From QFNR01 sp043842855 (GTDB taxonomy: Bacteria > Pseudomonadota > Gammaproteobacteria > Burkholderiales > Neisseriaceae): 64,000 nucleotides of DNA. Numbering within the stretch: the first letter of the stretch is position 1; each line of letters starts with the position of its first letter. The notes beneath the pieces were generated by a model. The model searched no databases. It was not told the DNA's origin and saw only the letters and a program-made list of their open reading frames with translations. The DNA lies in assembly GCA_043842855.1 (NCBI GenBank), contig JBBPJF010000001.1:248001-312000 (forward strand). The letters run 5' to 3'. A program made the position numbers and the translations under genes. Shown one piece after another: positions 45,268 to 54,542 of the stretch.

Positions 45268-45900
45268 ATGCGCAAATACATTCACTATTTGATTTTTTTG
45301 ATTTTCTCTTCTGTAACTTTAAGTAGCTGCACACCACTATTACTGGGCAGTGCCGTGACGGCAGGGGGGCTAGCCTTAACTGACCGTAGGACTAAGGGTA
45401 CTATTGTGGATGACCGAGTAGCGCAATTAACTATTAGAGCTCAAATTAGAAGACAATACCCTCGCCTGATCGATTTAAATGATGCAACAAAAGTGAGTAT
45501 TCCTGCTTTCAACGTCATATGTTACAACCATAAGGTCTTATTGGTTGGTTTGGTAGAGAATGATCATCAAAGAAAGCAGTTAGAACAAATTGCCCAGTCA
45601 CAAAAGGCTGTTACAAAGGTCTATAATTATCTAAAAGTTTATGATCAGAGGAGTTTAGCTGACGCTGCGAATGATGTTTTTCTCACCTCTCAGATCAGGC
45701 TACACTTGCTTGCTGCTCCGGGTTTTTCTCCCAACGATGTCAAAGTGATGACCTATTCTGGTACTACATACGTGTTTGGACTTTTGACTCCAGAGGAACA
45801 ACGCAAAGCTTCACTGGCTATCAGCAAAGTGCCTGGAGTTCGCAAGGTAGTGACTTTGTATGAAACTTTTGACCCACAAACAGGGCGGGCTTCTCAGTAA
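45268..45900 (+). CDS. dolP: BON-domain outer-membrane lipoprotein (DolP/YraP-like)
   Basis: The 210-residue protein has a lipoprotein signal MRKYIHYLIFLIFSSVTLSS followed by the lipobox cysteine (LSSCTPLLLG). GSAVTAGGLALTDRRTKGTIVDD follows, diagnostic for DolP. Two BON domains occupy about residues 45-120 and 125-200. DolP supports outer-membrane integrity at the division site. It is 48 bases downstream of diaA, as in many proteobacteria. Confidence 0.92.
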   Translation: MRKYIHYLIFLIFSSVTLSSCTPLLLGSAVTAGGLALTDRRTKGTIVDDRVAQLTIRAQIRRQYPRLIDLNDATKVSIPAFNVICYNHKVLLVGLVENDHQRKQLEQIAQSQKAVTKVYNYLKVYDQRSLADAANDVFLTSQIRLHLLAAPGFSPNDVKVMTYSGTTYVFGLLTPEEQRKASLAISKVPGVRKVVTLYETFDPQTGRASQ

Positions 45901-45956
45901 TTTTCTCACCTCCGCCCCGCTGTATAAGGCAGTGAAATATTTTTCAAGGATTTGAT

Positions 45957-46424
45957 ATGAGTGCATTTACCGATAAGCTTCTAAGGTTTATGAGTTATTT
46001 GATCGTGCTAATTTTAATTTTATTAGCTTGTATTGTGGCTTATCTAGTTTACTCATTTCTCACTAATCCAAAACTAGAGAACCCTGATTCTCAGGACACA
46101 CCCGCTACTAGCATAGATAAGGATTTGCAACAAGAGTTAAATAAATCTAATCAGGTTAATCTTGATAATTTACCGAAACCTGAAACAGAAAATGAAGCTG
46201 TTGTCGCGGAACCAGCCCCCACAAGTAAGCAAATTCCAGATCAAGATTATTACAATCCTTTTGAAGATGACGATAAACCTGTCACTCAACCTAATCCTAA
46301 TCAGCGCCCAGCGTTGGAAAAAGCATTTGATAGTAAACCTTCTGATGAATCAGTAGAGAAGGCCCCTAAACCCATAGATCCTACTAGTAAAAACCAACAG
46401 CCTGACTTAAATGCTCTGTTTTGA
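45957..46424 (+). CDS. Unknown membrane-anchored, proline- and acid-rich protein
   Basis: I do not recognise this family. The 155-residue protein has a short cytosolic start (MSAFTDKLLRFMSY), one strong membrane segment at about residues 13-36, then a probably disordered tail rich in Asp, Glu, Asn, Pro and Lys, with NPFEDDDKPVTQPNPNQRP in the middle. This is the layout of a signal-anchored envelope linker. It follows dolP by 57 bases and its end lies about 90 bases before mltA, so it may join the outer-membrane and peptidoglycan genes around it. Confidence 0.7.
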   Translation: MSAFTDKLLRFMSYLIVLILILLACIVAYLVYSFLTNPKLENPDSQDTPATSIDKDLQQELNKSNQVNLDNLPKPETENEAVVAEPAPTSKQIPDQDYYNPFEDDDKPVTQPNPNQRPALEKAFDSKPSDESVEKAPKPIDPTSKNQQPDLNALF

Positions 46425-46516
46425 ACGTTTTGAATAATTATCCTTCATTGTTTTCCCCTGCTTTAATCTTTAGGAGACCATTTTTGGCAGAAGGTATGAA
46501 ACCTGAACTATTAACT

Positions 46517-47836
46517 ATGAAGCACCATGGGCTCTATACAGCCATTTTTTCTCTATGTGTTCTTTTCACAGGATGTCATTACACACAAAAAGAACAGCAA
46601 ATACATCTTTCTGATGAAGAGCAGCAAATGAAGGCAATTGATTCTAATAAGCTCCCTACAGGCACGGTAGTTGTCTCCCACCAAAATCCTAGCGTTAGGT
46701 ATACTGTAGTGGACTATGCTCATCTGCCTGGCTGGGGGTCTCAACAGTTTGAACTCAGCTTGCAAGCTTTTAAAAAAGGTTGTAGCGCTATTTCACAAGA
46801 ACCGAAATGGCGAGCTGTATGTCATGTAGCTGAAAAAATAGAAAATAATCGCAGTAATGCTAAGCAATTCTTTGAAGAAAATTTTCAGGTCTGGAGATTA
46901 AGTAATGAGCATGGTGGCCTAGATGGTAAGGTTACGGGCTATTACGAGCCAGCTATATCAGGTTCAAAAACTCGAACAAGACTTGCACAGTATCCCATCT
47001 ATGGTATGCCCCGCGATTTAATAAGTGTCCCTATACCAGCTGAGCTAATAAATTCTCAAGAACCTATACATCTGCGTAAAACTCTTAAAGGAGCAACAGT
47101 AGATCCTACTGGTACTTATTTTGCTAATCCAACAAAATTCTCTCTTTCAAATAAAAATAAAATTCTTCGGGGACGTTTTCTCGGTAAAGAATTAATTCCC
47201 TATTATTCAAGAAAAGAAATTGATCAGGGTGCAATACGAAATCAAGCCCCCATCCTAGCTTATGCTAATGATCCCGTGGATCTGTTTTTCTTGCATGTAC
47301 AAGGCTCTGGCCGTGTAATTACAGGGGAACGCCAAATGCTTCGTTTAGCATATGCTGAGAAAAACGGTCTACCATATCAGTCTATAGGTGCTTATTTAGT
47401 AAAACAGGGCTATCTGCCCCTCCATCAGGTGAGTAAGCAGTCTATTCAGCAATACATTGCTCAACACCCGGAAAAAAGAGAGGAAATATTGCATGTCAAT
47501 CCAAGCTTTATCTTTTTCAAGCTGGCAGATAATCAGTCTAGTGACGGAGGGCCGAAGGGTACGTTGGGAGTAACCCTTTCTAAAGAATACTCTGGTGCTG
47601 TAGATACCCGTTATATAGAATTAGGTACGCCTTTGTATCTGGCTACAACTGATCCTAGAAATAATAAAGCCCTCAATCGTTTACTTATGGCTCAAGATAC
47701 CGGCTCTGCTATTACAGGAAGTGTTAGAGTAGACCTGTTTTGGGGGTATGGAGATGAAGCTGGTGAACTAGCTGGAAAAATGAATCATACTGGTTACGTT
47801 TGGGTATTGTTACCGAATGGTCAACCTCCCCATTAA
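46517..47836 (+). CDS. mltA: Membrane-bound lytic murein transglycosylase A
   Basis: Outer-membrane lipoprotein that cleaves peptidoglycan to 1,6-anhydromuropeptides. From the ATG at 46517 it is 439 residues with MKHHGLYTAIFSLCVLFTGC as lipoprotein signal. The MltA domain covers GKVTGYYEPAISGSKTR, and the 3D domain near the C-terminus has LMAQDTGSAITGSVRVDLFW, with the catalytic aspartate. An upstream start (46421) would bury the lipobox and is rejected. It overlaps rsmE by 20 bases. Confidence 0.93.
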   Translation: MKHHGLYTAIFSLCVLFTGCHYTQKEQQIHLSDEEQQMKAIDSNKLPTGTVVVSHQNPSVRYTVVDYAHLPGWGSQQFELSLQAFKKGCSAISQEPKWRAVCHVAEKIENNRSNAKQFFEENFQVWRLSNEHGGLDGKVTGYYEPAISGSKTRTRLAQYPIYGMPRDLISVPIPAELINSQEPIHLRKTLKGATVDPTGTYFANPTKFSLSNKNKILRGRFLGKELIPYYSRKEIDQGAIRNQAPILAYANDPVDLFFLHVQGSGRVITGERQMLRLAYAEKNGLPYQSIGAYLVKQGYLPLHQVSKQSIQQYIAQHPEKREEILHVNPSFIFFKLADNQSSDGGPKGTLGVTLSKEYSGAVDTRYIELGTPLYLATTDPRNNKALNRLLMAQDTGSAITGSVRVDLFWGYGDEAGELAGKMNHTGYVWVLLPNGQPPH

Positions 47837-48566
47837 ACGTTTACATCGTTTTTATACCACCTATCCCCTAGAAATAAACTGTACCGTGGTCCTACCACTC
47901 TCCACCGCGGTGCACTTGCGTGCGCTTCGGATAGCTGTCGGACAAACTATACAGCTATTTAATGGGGATGGCTTTAACTACGATGCTATGCTTACTGCTG
48001 TAGAAAAAAAAAGTGCTACTGCCCAGGTAATTTCCAAGCAATTGGCTGTCACAGAATCACCTCTCAAGATCAGTCTTTTGCAATGCTTTTCTACGAGTAC
48101 TAAGATGGATTGGATCTTGCAAAAAGCGGTAGAGCTTGGAGTTTATGCCTTTTGTCCACTTGTATCTGAGCGCAGTAACGTAAAACTAGGAGAAACCAAA
48201 ACTGTATGTAAATTGAATCGATGGAGACAAATTTGCTTGTCAGCCTGTGAGCAGACTGGTCGAGCTGAATTACCTATACTCCACCCTCTTACTGATTTTC
48301 AGACAGCGGTTAGCAATATTGATACAGAAATCAAACTAATCTTAGATCCTAATGCTTCTTACCCGACGTATTCTATCCGAGATTTAAAGCAACCACCTGC
48401 TCTAGCAGTATTAGTTGGTCCGGAAGGAGGATTTTCAAAGCAAGAACTTCAGCTGGCGAATGATTATGGCTTCATTAGTTGTACCTTGGGGCCAAGAGTT
48501 TTACGTACAGAAACAGCACCGCTTGCCGCTCTCTCAAGTTTACAGGCCCTTTACGGCGATTTTTAA
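47817..48566 (+). CDS. rsmE: 16S rRNA (uracil1498-N3)-methyltransferase
   Basis: A 249-residue SPOUT methyltransferase. N-terminal PUA-like part RLHRFYTTYPLEINCTVVLP with HLRALRIAVGQTIQLFNGDG. The knot region has LVGPEGGFSKQELQLA and LGPRVLRTETAPLAALS. QKAVELGVYAFCPLVSERSNV also fits. It begins inside the end of mltA. Confidence 0.94.
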   Translation: MVNLPIKRLHRFYTTYPLEINCTVVLPLSTAVHLRALRIAVGQTIQLFNGDGFNYDAMLTAVEKKSATAQVISKQLAVTESPLKISLLQCFSTSTKMDWILQKAVELGVYAFCPLVSERSNVKLGETKTVCKLNRWRQICLSACEQTGRAELPILHPLTDFQTAVSNIDTEIKLILDPNASYPTYSIRDLKQPPALAVLVGPEGGFSKQELQLANDYGFISCTLGPRVLRTETAPLAALSSLQALYGDF

Positions 48567-48667
48567 ATACTTTGGTTTAATTTATTAAAGAATAAATGTA
48601 TCAGCAGAACCACTCTCCCCCTGACTGAAGTCCTGTTACTGACACGTGCAAATAAGCAAAGCTTATC

Positions 48668-50920
48668 CTACTGCGCTTCTGCACCATCAGTGTTGCTGTC
48701 AATTCCCCCCTCAAAGTACCGTAATAAATTCCATTGTTGCTTAATAAAACGCTTTAGCATTTTTTCTTTGTTTTCAGCGCGTTCTACCCAGCCAACCATT
48801 TTTTTATAATCTAAATACACATCAGGCCCAGACAAAGGTCCAGCCATACGAACTGGGATAGTAAAGTTAAATTTTTTCTCACCTCTAGTTGCACTGCCTG
48901 ATAGCACTAGCGAATAATCGATCAATCGCTGCTTTAAATCAGCCGTCCCCGTGCCCTCAACCTGAAATTGTGGCCCCTGAAACTCCAAAGCAATAGTTTC
49001 ACCAATTCCATTGGACCAGTAGCTAGCTAGTTTTAAATGATCGAACCAAGTTTTTGCTGCTTTTGAAATGCTAGGAGTAAGTAACTGCAAGAACTTCAAC
49101 TGCTCTTGAAGAGTAGAAGAGAAAAATACTTTCGAGTACTTGTGCAGCAATTGATCTAGACCTAGACCCTCTAGATAACCCTGCTGTACTTCTAAAATAG
49201 AAACGCCTGCAAGGTGGTCGAGTAATTCAACAATATTTTTACCCTCTGTTTTTAATGAACCATAAGCGGTGCCTTGCCCAGAAAGAAAAGGCAAGTTACT
49301 GACAGAAGCCAGCACTGACTCTAGTTTGAAGTTCTCTAGCCGTGCGTCTATCTTGTAGTTTGGTAGTTGACCTAATTTTAATTCAACCTCTGACTGAAAC
49401 TCACCCTCAAAGAGTTTCCCTTTTAAATTCCTTAAATAAATATAGGGGTATTGATAAGCCAGTACCCCTGAGAAATCAAAGAAAGGAAAATTAAAAAAAT
49501 GAAAATGCCCTAAACTGAAGTTTAGCATGACTTGTTTATTGCTCAAGGTGTTTAAATAATTGAGTGTTTTTTTAAGCCAAATATCGTACTTCTCTAGTGA
49601 AAAATTTGAGTTTGGCTGGTTTCCTAACCAATCTAATCCTAATAAATAAACCCAAATTTCCCAGCTTTCTAAATTTTGTAGAGTTTTATTTCGTTGCTTA
49701 ATCACTACTTTCAATGGTTGCCGATTCAGAAATCCAGTGAGATATACCGACATTTGATTTCCCAGGCTCAACAAAGAAGAGTCCTCTAACTTCAACATAA
49801 GGGGTATGGCACCCCTTTCCGAGAGAAACCTGCCCTCTGCAATTAATTGGTCTAATAAAATTAAGTTTTTAGACCAATCTAGACCTAAAGAGACTGTTCC
49901 ACTCGCAGTGAAAATAGCTGGCCCTTTCTGATAATTAGTACCAAATCTTATATTTTCTACCGTACAAATAGGAAACTGACAGGCTAACTCACTCAGTACT
50001 AAATAGCCCTCTAATTTCTTAACCTGTTCCTGACGAAAATCAATACTCACTCGAGGTAGAAATATTTGATGAAAATCTTTTAAAAGCAACTCCTCTATAT
50101 TGCCTTGGTAACTCAATTGCTTTGATGCTTCGATTCCAGAGAAATGAATTTTTTTTAGAGCAAGAAAATTTTGCTCTAGTAACCAATTAAAATCAAATCT
50201 AGCATTCAGCTGATAAAGCTTAGGGTACATGTTTAGATTACCAATGAGGTACAGTCCCTCTGATTGAATATTTTTGCTATTAACCCTCAATAATCCTCTA
50301 AGCACAAAACGAGTTGGGCTCAGGTTCCAAAGTCCAGCCATAGTTGTACTTGCTTCCACGTAAGATAAATTGGATTTAGGACTATAAAGTTGTAGATTAA
50401 GGTGCTCAAAATGAAAAGTATGCTGTGCTTTAGTAAGCGAAAGATTACTATCTTTAATTTCAATATATTTAGGTAAAACTAAGTTCTGAAGAAAATAGCT
50501 TTTAGTAGATGCGATACTTGAAAGCGGTAAATTATCCCTCTCATTGACCCTTATCTGTGCAGAATTCATTCTTAAACGATAAGGGTTAATTTTTTTCCAA
50601 AAAAAAGAATAAGAAAACGAAATTTCAAGTTTTTTCGCCGCCAGATAATAGGAATATCCTTTAGTCCTTTTAAAAATTTTGACATTTTTTAAAAGTACAG
50701 TAGGACGCCATAGGAAACTTTGTTCTACTTCTGACAACTGGAGTATAAAGCCTTGCCGACGAAAGTACTGCTCAAGCAATCCCTTTAACTGAATCTCTGA
50801 ATAACTAAACTCCCTTCGTATAAAAAAACCGCCTAGAAAGAACAGGCACAAAAGTACAAAAAGGACTATAAGCGATTGAAAGATAAACCGAACCGAAAAC
50901 AAATAACGGGCGCTCATCAA
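48668..50920 (-). CDS. AsmA-like large envelope protein
   Basis: A 750-residue protein with a single N-terminal membrane segment (about residues 8-30) and a long beta-rich periplasmic body. An N-terminal region LKGLLEQYFRRQGFILQLSE with FLWRPTVLLKNVKIF and the C-terminal AsmA-like block (GQGTAYGSLKTEGKNIVELL, LEGLGLDQLL, VEGTGTADLKQRLIDYSLVL) support an AsmA/TamB-superfamily bridge-like protein. Such proteins are implicated in phospholipid transport or outer-membrane assembly. It lies 15 bases downstream of asd on the same strand. Confidence 0.8.
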   Translation of the reverse strand: MMSARYLFSVRFIFQSLIVLFVLLCLFFLGGFFIRREFSYSEIQLKGLLEQYFRRQGFILQLSEVEQSFLWRPTVLLKNVKIFKRTKGYSYYLAAKKLEISFSYSFFWKKINPYRLRMNSAQIRVNERDNLPLSSIASTKSYFLQNLVLPKYIEIKDSNLSLTKAQHTFHFEHLNLQLYSPKSNLSYVEASTTMAGLWNLSPTRFVLRGLLRVNSKNIQSEGLYLIGNLNMYPKLYQLNARFDFNWLLEQNFLALKKIHFSGIEASKQLSYQGNIEELLLKDFHQIFLPRVSIDFRQEQVKKLEGYLVLSELACQFPICTVENIRFGTNYQKGPAIFTASGTVSLGLDWSKNLILLDQLIAEGRFLSERGAIPLMLKLEDSSLLSLGNQMSVYLTGFLNRQPLKVVIKQRNKTLQNLESWEIWVYLLGLDWLGNQPNSNFSLEKYDIWLKKTLNYLNTLSNKQVMLNFSLGHFHFFNFPFFDFSGVLAYQYPYIYLRNLKGKLFEGEFQSEVELKLGQLPNYKIDARLENFKLESVLASVSNLPFLSGQGTAYGSLKTEGKNIVELLDHLAGVSILEVQQGYLEGLGLDQLLHKYSKVFFSSTLQEQLKFLQLLTPSISKAAKTWFDHLKLASYWSNGIGETIALEFQGPQFQVEGTGTADLKQRLIDYSLVLSGSATRGEKKFNFTIPVRMAGPLSGPDVYLDYKKMVGWVERAENKEKMLKRFIKQQWNLLRYFEGGIDSNTDGAEAQ

Positions 50921-50935
50921 CTGATATTAAGCTGC

Positions 50936-52057
50936 CTAAGGATTAAGGCCGAGAATCAATGAGAGCATTCTTCTAATGGGTTCTGCAGCTCCCCATAGTA
51001 ACTGGTCTCCAACAGTGAAAGCTGTCAGGTAAGCCGCCCCGAAATTAGCTTTTTTAATTCTTCCAATTGGAATGGTAAGAGTCCCAGCAACTGCTGCTGG
51101 TGTCAATTCTCTGAGAGTAGCTTCTTTTTCGTTGGGGACTACATGCACCCACTGATGCGCTTTATGTAATAATTTTTCAATTTCCTTTACAGGTATATCT
51201 TCTTTTAACTTAATAGTTAAAGCTTGACTATGACACCTCATCGCTCCAATTCTCACACATAGCCCGTCTACTTTCACCGTTTTAGGTGGTAAACCAAGTA
51301 ATTTATTGGTTTCCATCATCCCTTTCCACTCTTCTCGAGATTGCCCGTTACCTAAATCATCATCAACCCAAGGCAATAAATTAGCAACTAGTGGAAATCT
51401 AGCCTTTCGCAATGAAAAATCTTCTGAACGTAAAAAATTTGTTACCTGACGATCGATTTCCAATATTCCTGCTGCCGGATCTTGCAAGAGTCCTTTCACT
51501 CTATCGCTAACCCCTTGCATATCCAACAGTAATTCTTTCATACTCTGTGCTCCAGCACCGCTAGCCGATTGATAGGTCATGCTAGATACCCATTCAATTA
51601 AATCTGCTCGAAATAGCCCAGTAAGTGCCATTAGCATCAAAGAGACCGTACAATTCCCTCCAACAAAATCTTTAACTCCTCTATCAATAGCCCTTTTAAT
51701 TAAGCTATGATTTACAGGATCTAAAACAAGCATTGCGCCTGCAGAAGTCCTCAAAGGCGACGCTGCATCCAACCAGAAGCCCTTCCAACCCCTATCTCTT
51801 AGTTTTTGATGAACAGCTTTAGTGTAAGCTCCTCCCTGACAAGTTACCAGTATCTCCATCTGGGCTAACGAGGTTAAATCATTGGCATCTCTTAAATAGA
51901 TCTCTTTCTGACCTAAATTGGGTGCCTCCCCCCCTACATTTGAGGTGGAAAAAAAGACCGCATCTCGGATATTTTCAAAATCATTTTCTTCTACCATCCT
52001 GGATAGAAGAACGGACCCCACCATCCCTCGCCAGCCCACAAAACCAACTTTCTTCAT
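50936..52057 (-). CDS. asd: Aspartate-semialdehyde dehydrogenase
   Basis: Second enzyme of the aspartate pathway to lysine/DAP, threonine and methionine. The 373-residue protein starts MKKVGFVGWRGMVGSVLLSRM and has the catalytic Cys in FVGGNCTVSLMLMALTGLF. LCVRIGAMRCHSQALTIKL supplies the basic and catalytic His region. It is the gammaproteobacterial/betaproteobacterial type. The ATG at 52057 is the family start. Confidence 0.96.
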   Translation of the reverse strand: MKKVGFVGWRGMVGSVLLSRMVEENDFENIRDAVFFSTSNVGGEAPNLGQKEIYLRDANDLTSLAQMEILVTCQGGAYTKAVHQKLRDRGWKGFWLDAASPLRTSAGAMLVLDPVNHSLIKRAIDRGVKDFVGGNCTVSLMLMALTGLFRADLIEWVSSMTYQSASGAGAQSMKELLLDMQGVSDRVKGLLQDPAAGILEIDRQVTNFLRSEDFSLRKARFPLVANLLPWVDDDLGNGQSREEWKGMMETNKLLGLPPKTVKVDGLCVRIGAMRCHSQALTIKLKEDIPVKEIEKLLHKAHQWVHVVPNEKEATLRELTPAAVAGTLTIPIGRIKKANFGAAYLTAFTVGDQLLWGAAEPIRRMLSLILGLNP

Positions 52058-52112
52058 TGACACTAGCACACACCCCCACCGTTATCATACCAATATAAAG
52101 CCAGAAGCTGGC

Positions 52113-53855
52113 TCACTCCAAACTACCATCTCCATTTATCTTTGACAATAAATCTTCTATCCGATCTGGATTTTCATTGTATAGGAGTCTTGTTACGTAC
52201 CCTTCCAAATCACGGATATCAGTATTTACTATAGCGCTTTTTACTGGTAGAACACTCGAAAAATTAAGCGAAAAACTCCGTAGGCCTAAACCCAGCAACA
52301 CACGCGTCAACCGGGGATCTGCAGCCATCTCTCCGCAAATAGTTACAGGCTTATGTTGTTTAAATGCAGTTTTAATCGTGTGGTTAATTAATTTTAAAAC
52401 GGCGGGATGAAGAGGTTGGTAGAGGTAATTAACAGTGTCATCGCTGCGATCGACCGCCATGGTATACTGAATCAAGTCATTGGTTCCAATAGAAATAAAA
52501 TCTATATACTTAAGTAAACTGGCAATAGTTAAAGCCGCAGAGGGAATTTCCACCATGATTCCCACCTCTATGTTGCTATTAAAAGGTTCTCCCCTGCTAC
52601 TTAATTGTTCCTTAGCTATCTCCAGATGGGAAAGACATCGCTTTAATTCACTCAAAGAGGCAATCATAGGCCACAGCAATTTTATTTTGCCATACAGCCC
52701 AGCTCTTAAAATAGCCCTCATCTGAGTTCTAAACATGATCGGCTCCGCTAGACTAAGCCGAATACCTGTCAGACCCATAGCGGGGTTAAGCACGCCCGTT
52801 GGACGAAGCCATGTAGGCTTCTTTTCCCTACCTATGTCTATGGTTCTAATTGTGAGAGGCTTACCACCTAAGCTTTCTACTAATTGCATATAGTACTCAA
52901 ATTGCTCATCTTCTGTGGGCATATTGGGGCGATTTAGAAACAGGAATTCACTTCTAAAAAGACCAATCCCCACAACTTGAGCTTTATTGGATGCTGTTAT
53001 ATCGGCAATACTTTCTATATTAGCCAATAGCTCTATAGAAACTCCATCCTTGGTCTTAGCACTAATATTTCTAAACTTATTCAGCTTAAGTTGGTTTTTT
53101 TTAGCAAGCTGAATTTTCTCTCTATATTCCTCTAAAATGACTTTATCTGGATCTAAAATTACTACTCCATTTACCCCATCGACGATTACCCACTCATCCT
53201 CCTTAAGTAAGTCTCTTGCATTACGTAGTCCAAATACCGAAGGGATGTCCAGGGTCCTGCCTAAAATCGCAGTATGACTAGTCGGTCCGCCTAAATCTGT
53301 GGTAAAAGCAACTACCCCACTGCCCCTGAACAGCATGACTTCAGCAGGAGAAATATCAGTAGCGACTAACACGACATCTTCAAATAAATCATTTGGCTGT
53401 ATGTTGCTTAGCTTAACACCGCTTAGAGAATTATATATTTTTTCGACTACTTGTATTAAATCCTGCTTACGAGTGCGCAAATACTCATCCGTCATCGAAT
53501 CAAATTGACCTAAAAGCTTAGTTAATTGTTGGCGAAGTGCCCACTCTGTATTAATTTTTTTCTCTCTAATTAACTCTATGGGTGCTTGTGAAAGATTGGC
53601 GTCAGCCAGTAACATCAAATGGAAAGAGAGGAAAGTACCGAGTTCTGTAGGTGCATCACTAGGAATATTTTTCTTCAAGTCGATTAAGTGTTCTTTTGTG
53701 CGCCTAACTGCACTCTCATAACGTTTTACTTCAGCTTCTAGTTCTTCCTCCTTGATACTGTACTGGGGGACATCATCCAAACCAGAACTTAGCAGGTGCA
53801 CCCTCCCCACTGCATAGCCCTGTCCGACGCCAACGCCATACAGTACCAAGCTCAT
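52113..53855 (-). CDS. ptsI: PTS enzyme I (phosphoenolpyruvate-protein phosphotransferase)
   Basis: Autophosphorylates from PEP and phosphorylates HPr. The 580-residue protein shows the active-site His in DLGGPTSHTAILGRTLD (about residue 190). The PEP-binding motifs are GIGLFRSEFLFLNRP, DFISIGTNDLIQYTMAVDR and VTICGEMAADPRL. It is full length. It follows ptsH by two bases. No sugar-specific EIIB/EIIC gene is in the window. Confidence 0.96.
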   Translation of the reverse strand: MSLVLYGVGVGQGYAVGRVHLLSSGLDDVPQYSIKEEELEAEVKRYESAVRRTKEHLIDLKKNIPSDAPTELGTFLSFHLMLLADANLSQAPIELIREKKINTEWALRQQLTKLLGQFDSMTDEYLRTRKQDLIQVVEKIYNSLSGVKLSNIQPNDLFEDVVLVATDISPAEVMLFRGSGVVAFTTDLGGPTSHTAILGRTLDIPSVFGLRNARDLLKEDEWVIVDGVNGVVILDPDKVILEEYREKIQLAKKNQLKLNKFRNISAKTKDGVSIELLANIESIADITASNKAQVVGIGLFRSEFLFLNRPNMPTEDEQFEYYMQLVESLGGKPLTIRTIDIGREKKPTWLRPTGVLNPAMGLTGIRLSLAEPIMFRTQMRAILRAGLYGKIKLLWPMIASLSELKRCLSHLEIAKEQLSSRGEPFNSNIEVGIMVEIPSAALTIASLLKYIDFISIGTNDLIQYTMAVDRSDDTVNYLYQPLHPAVLKLINHTIKTAFKQHKPVTICGEMAADPRLTRVLLGLGLRSFSLNFSSVLPVKSAIVNTDIRDLEGYVTRLLYNENPDRIEDLLSKINGDGSLE

Positions 53856-53857
53856 AC

Positions 53858-54127
53858 TTAGCTTTCTTCACCAAAGCTGTGGTTGATTAGACTACTAAGA
53901 GCTTTCACTGCTTGAGCTTCATCTGGACCTTCTACCCTTAAAGTGATCACAGATCCCTGAGTAGCTTCAAGCATCATTAATCCCAGAATACTTTTTCCAT
54001 TGATGGTATTTCCTCTTAAAGTCACCTTAATGTCAGACTGAAAGCGGCTCGCTAGTTGTACGAAGGAACTAGCAGCCCTTGCATGTAAACCTAGCTCATT
54101 AATAATCTTCAGTGGTAATTCTAACAT
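53858..54127 (-). CDS. ptsH: HPr phosphocarrier protein
   Basis: An 89-residue HPr with the phosphorylated His15 in NELGLHARAASSFVQLA and the regulatory Ser46 region NGKSILGLMMLEA. The serine motif matches forms phosphorylated by HPr kinase, though hprK is not in view. It overlaps the EIIA gene by seven bases. Confidence 0.95.
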   Translation of the reverse strand: MLELPLKIINELGLHARAASSFVQLASRFQSDIKVTLRGNTINGKSILGLMMLEATQGSVITLRVEGPDEAQAVKALSSLINHSFGEES

Positions 54128-54534
54128 TTATGATCCTTCACCAAATCAAAAAGCATAATTCCATTTCTAGCAGCTAAAAGCACTCTTTCTGCTAATTCCC
54201 TTACATCTGCGATTCGATCAACATCCTGGAAGGCCTTGACAAGCATGGGAACATTGAGCCCTGTTAACATACTAATTTTTCTATTACTTCTTATTTCTTT
54301 GAGTACATTACAAGGCGTTGCTCCTAGAACATCAGCCAAGATCAATACTGACTGGTTGTCAGGAATTTCTAGTAGCGCTCGCTCAATTTTCATCGCTAAG
54401 CTCGCCTTTGTATCAAACTGACCACTAGAGACTAACCTTACACGAGAAGCTGCATCCTGGCCATAAAAATGGCTAATAATCGCTCGATAAGCATCCCCTA
54501 GGGAATAGTGTGTCACTATGAGTAGAGAGACCAT
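54121..54534 (-). CDS. PTS EIIA, mannose-type single domain
   Basis: A 137-residue EIIA-Man domain. The active His is about residue 9 in SLLIVTHYSLGDAYRA. LVSSGQFDTKASLAMKIERAL and VLILADVLGATPCNVLKEI follow, along with LTGLNVPMLVKAF. A lone EIIA-Man with HPr and EI is typical of the incomplete PTS of beta- and alphaproteobacteria, thought to be regulatory rather than for sugar uptake. Confidence 0.93.
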   Translation of the reverse strand: MVSLLIVTHYSLGDAYRAIISHFYGQDAASRVRLVSSGQFDTKASLAMKIERALLEIPDNQSVLILADVLGATPCNVLKEIRSNRKISMLTGLNVPMLVKAFQDVDRIADVRELAERVLLAARNGIMLFDLVKDHKC

Positions 54535-54542
54535 AACCCGTC

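Noticed and set aside
45957..46424. Reading the unknown acidic protein as a TonB-like or FtsN-like protein
   Set aside because: It has the anchor-plus-proline-rich layout but no TonB C-terminal or SPOR domain.
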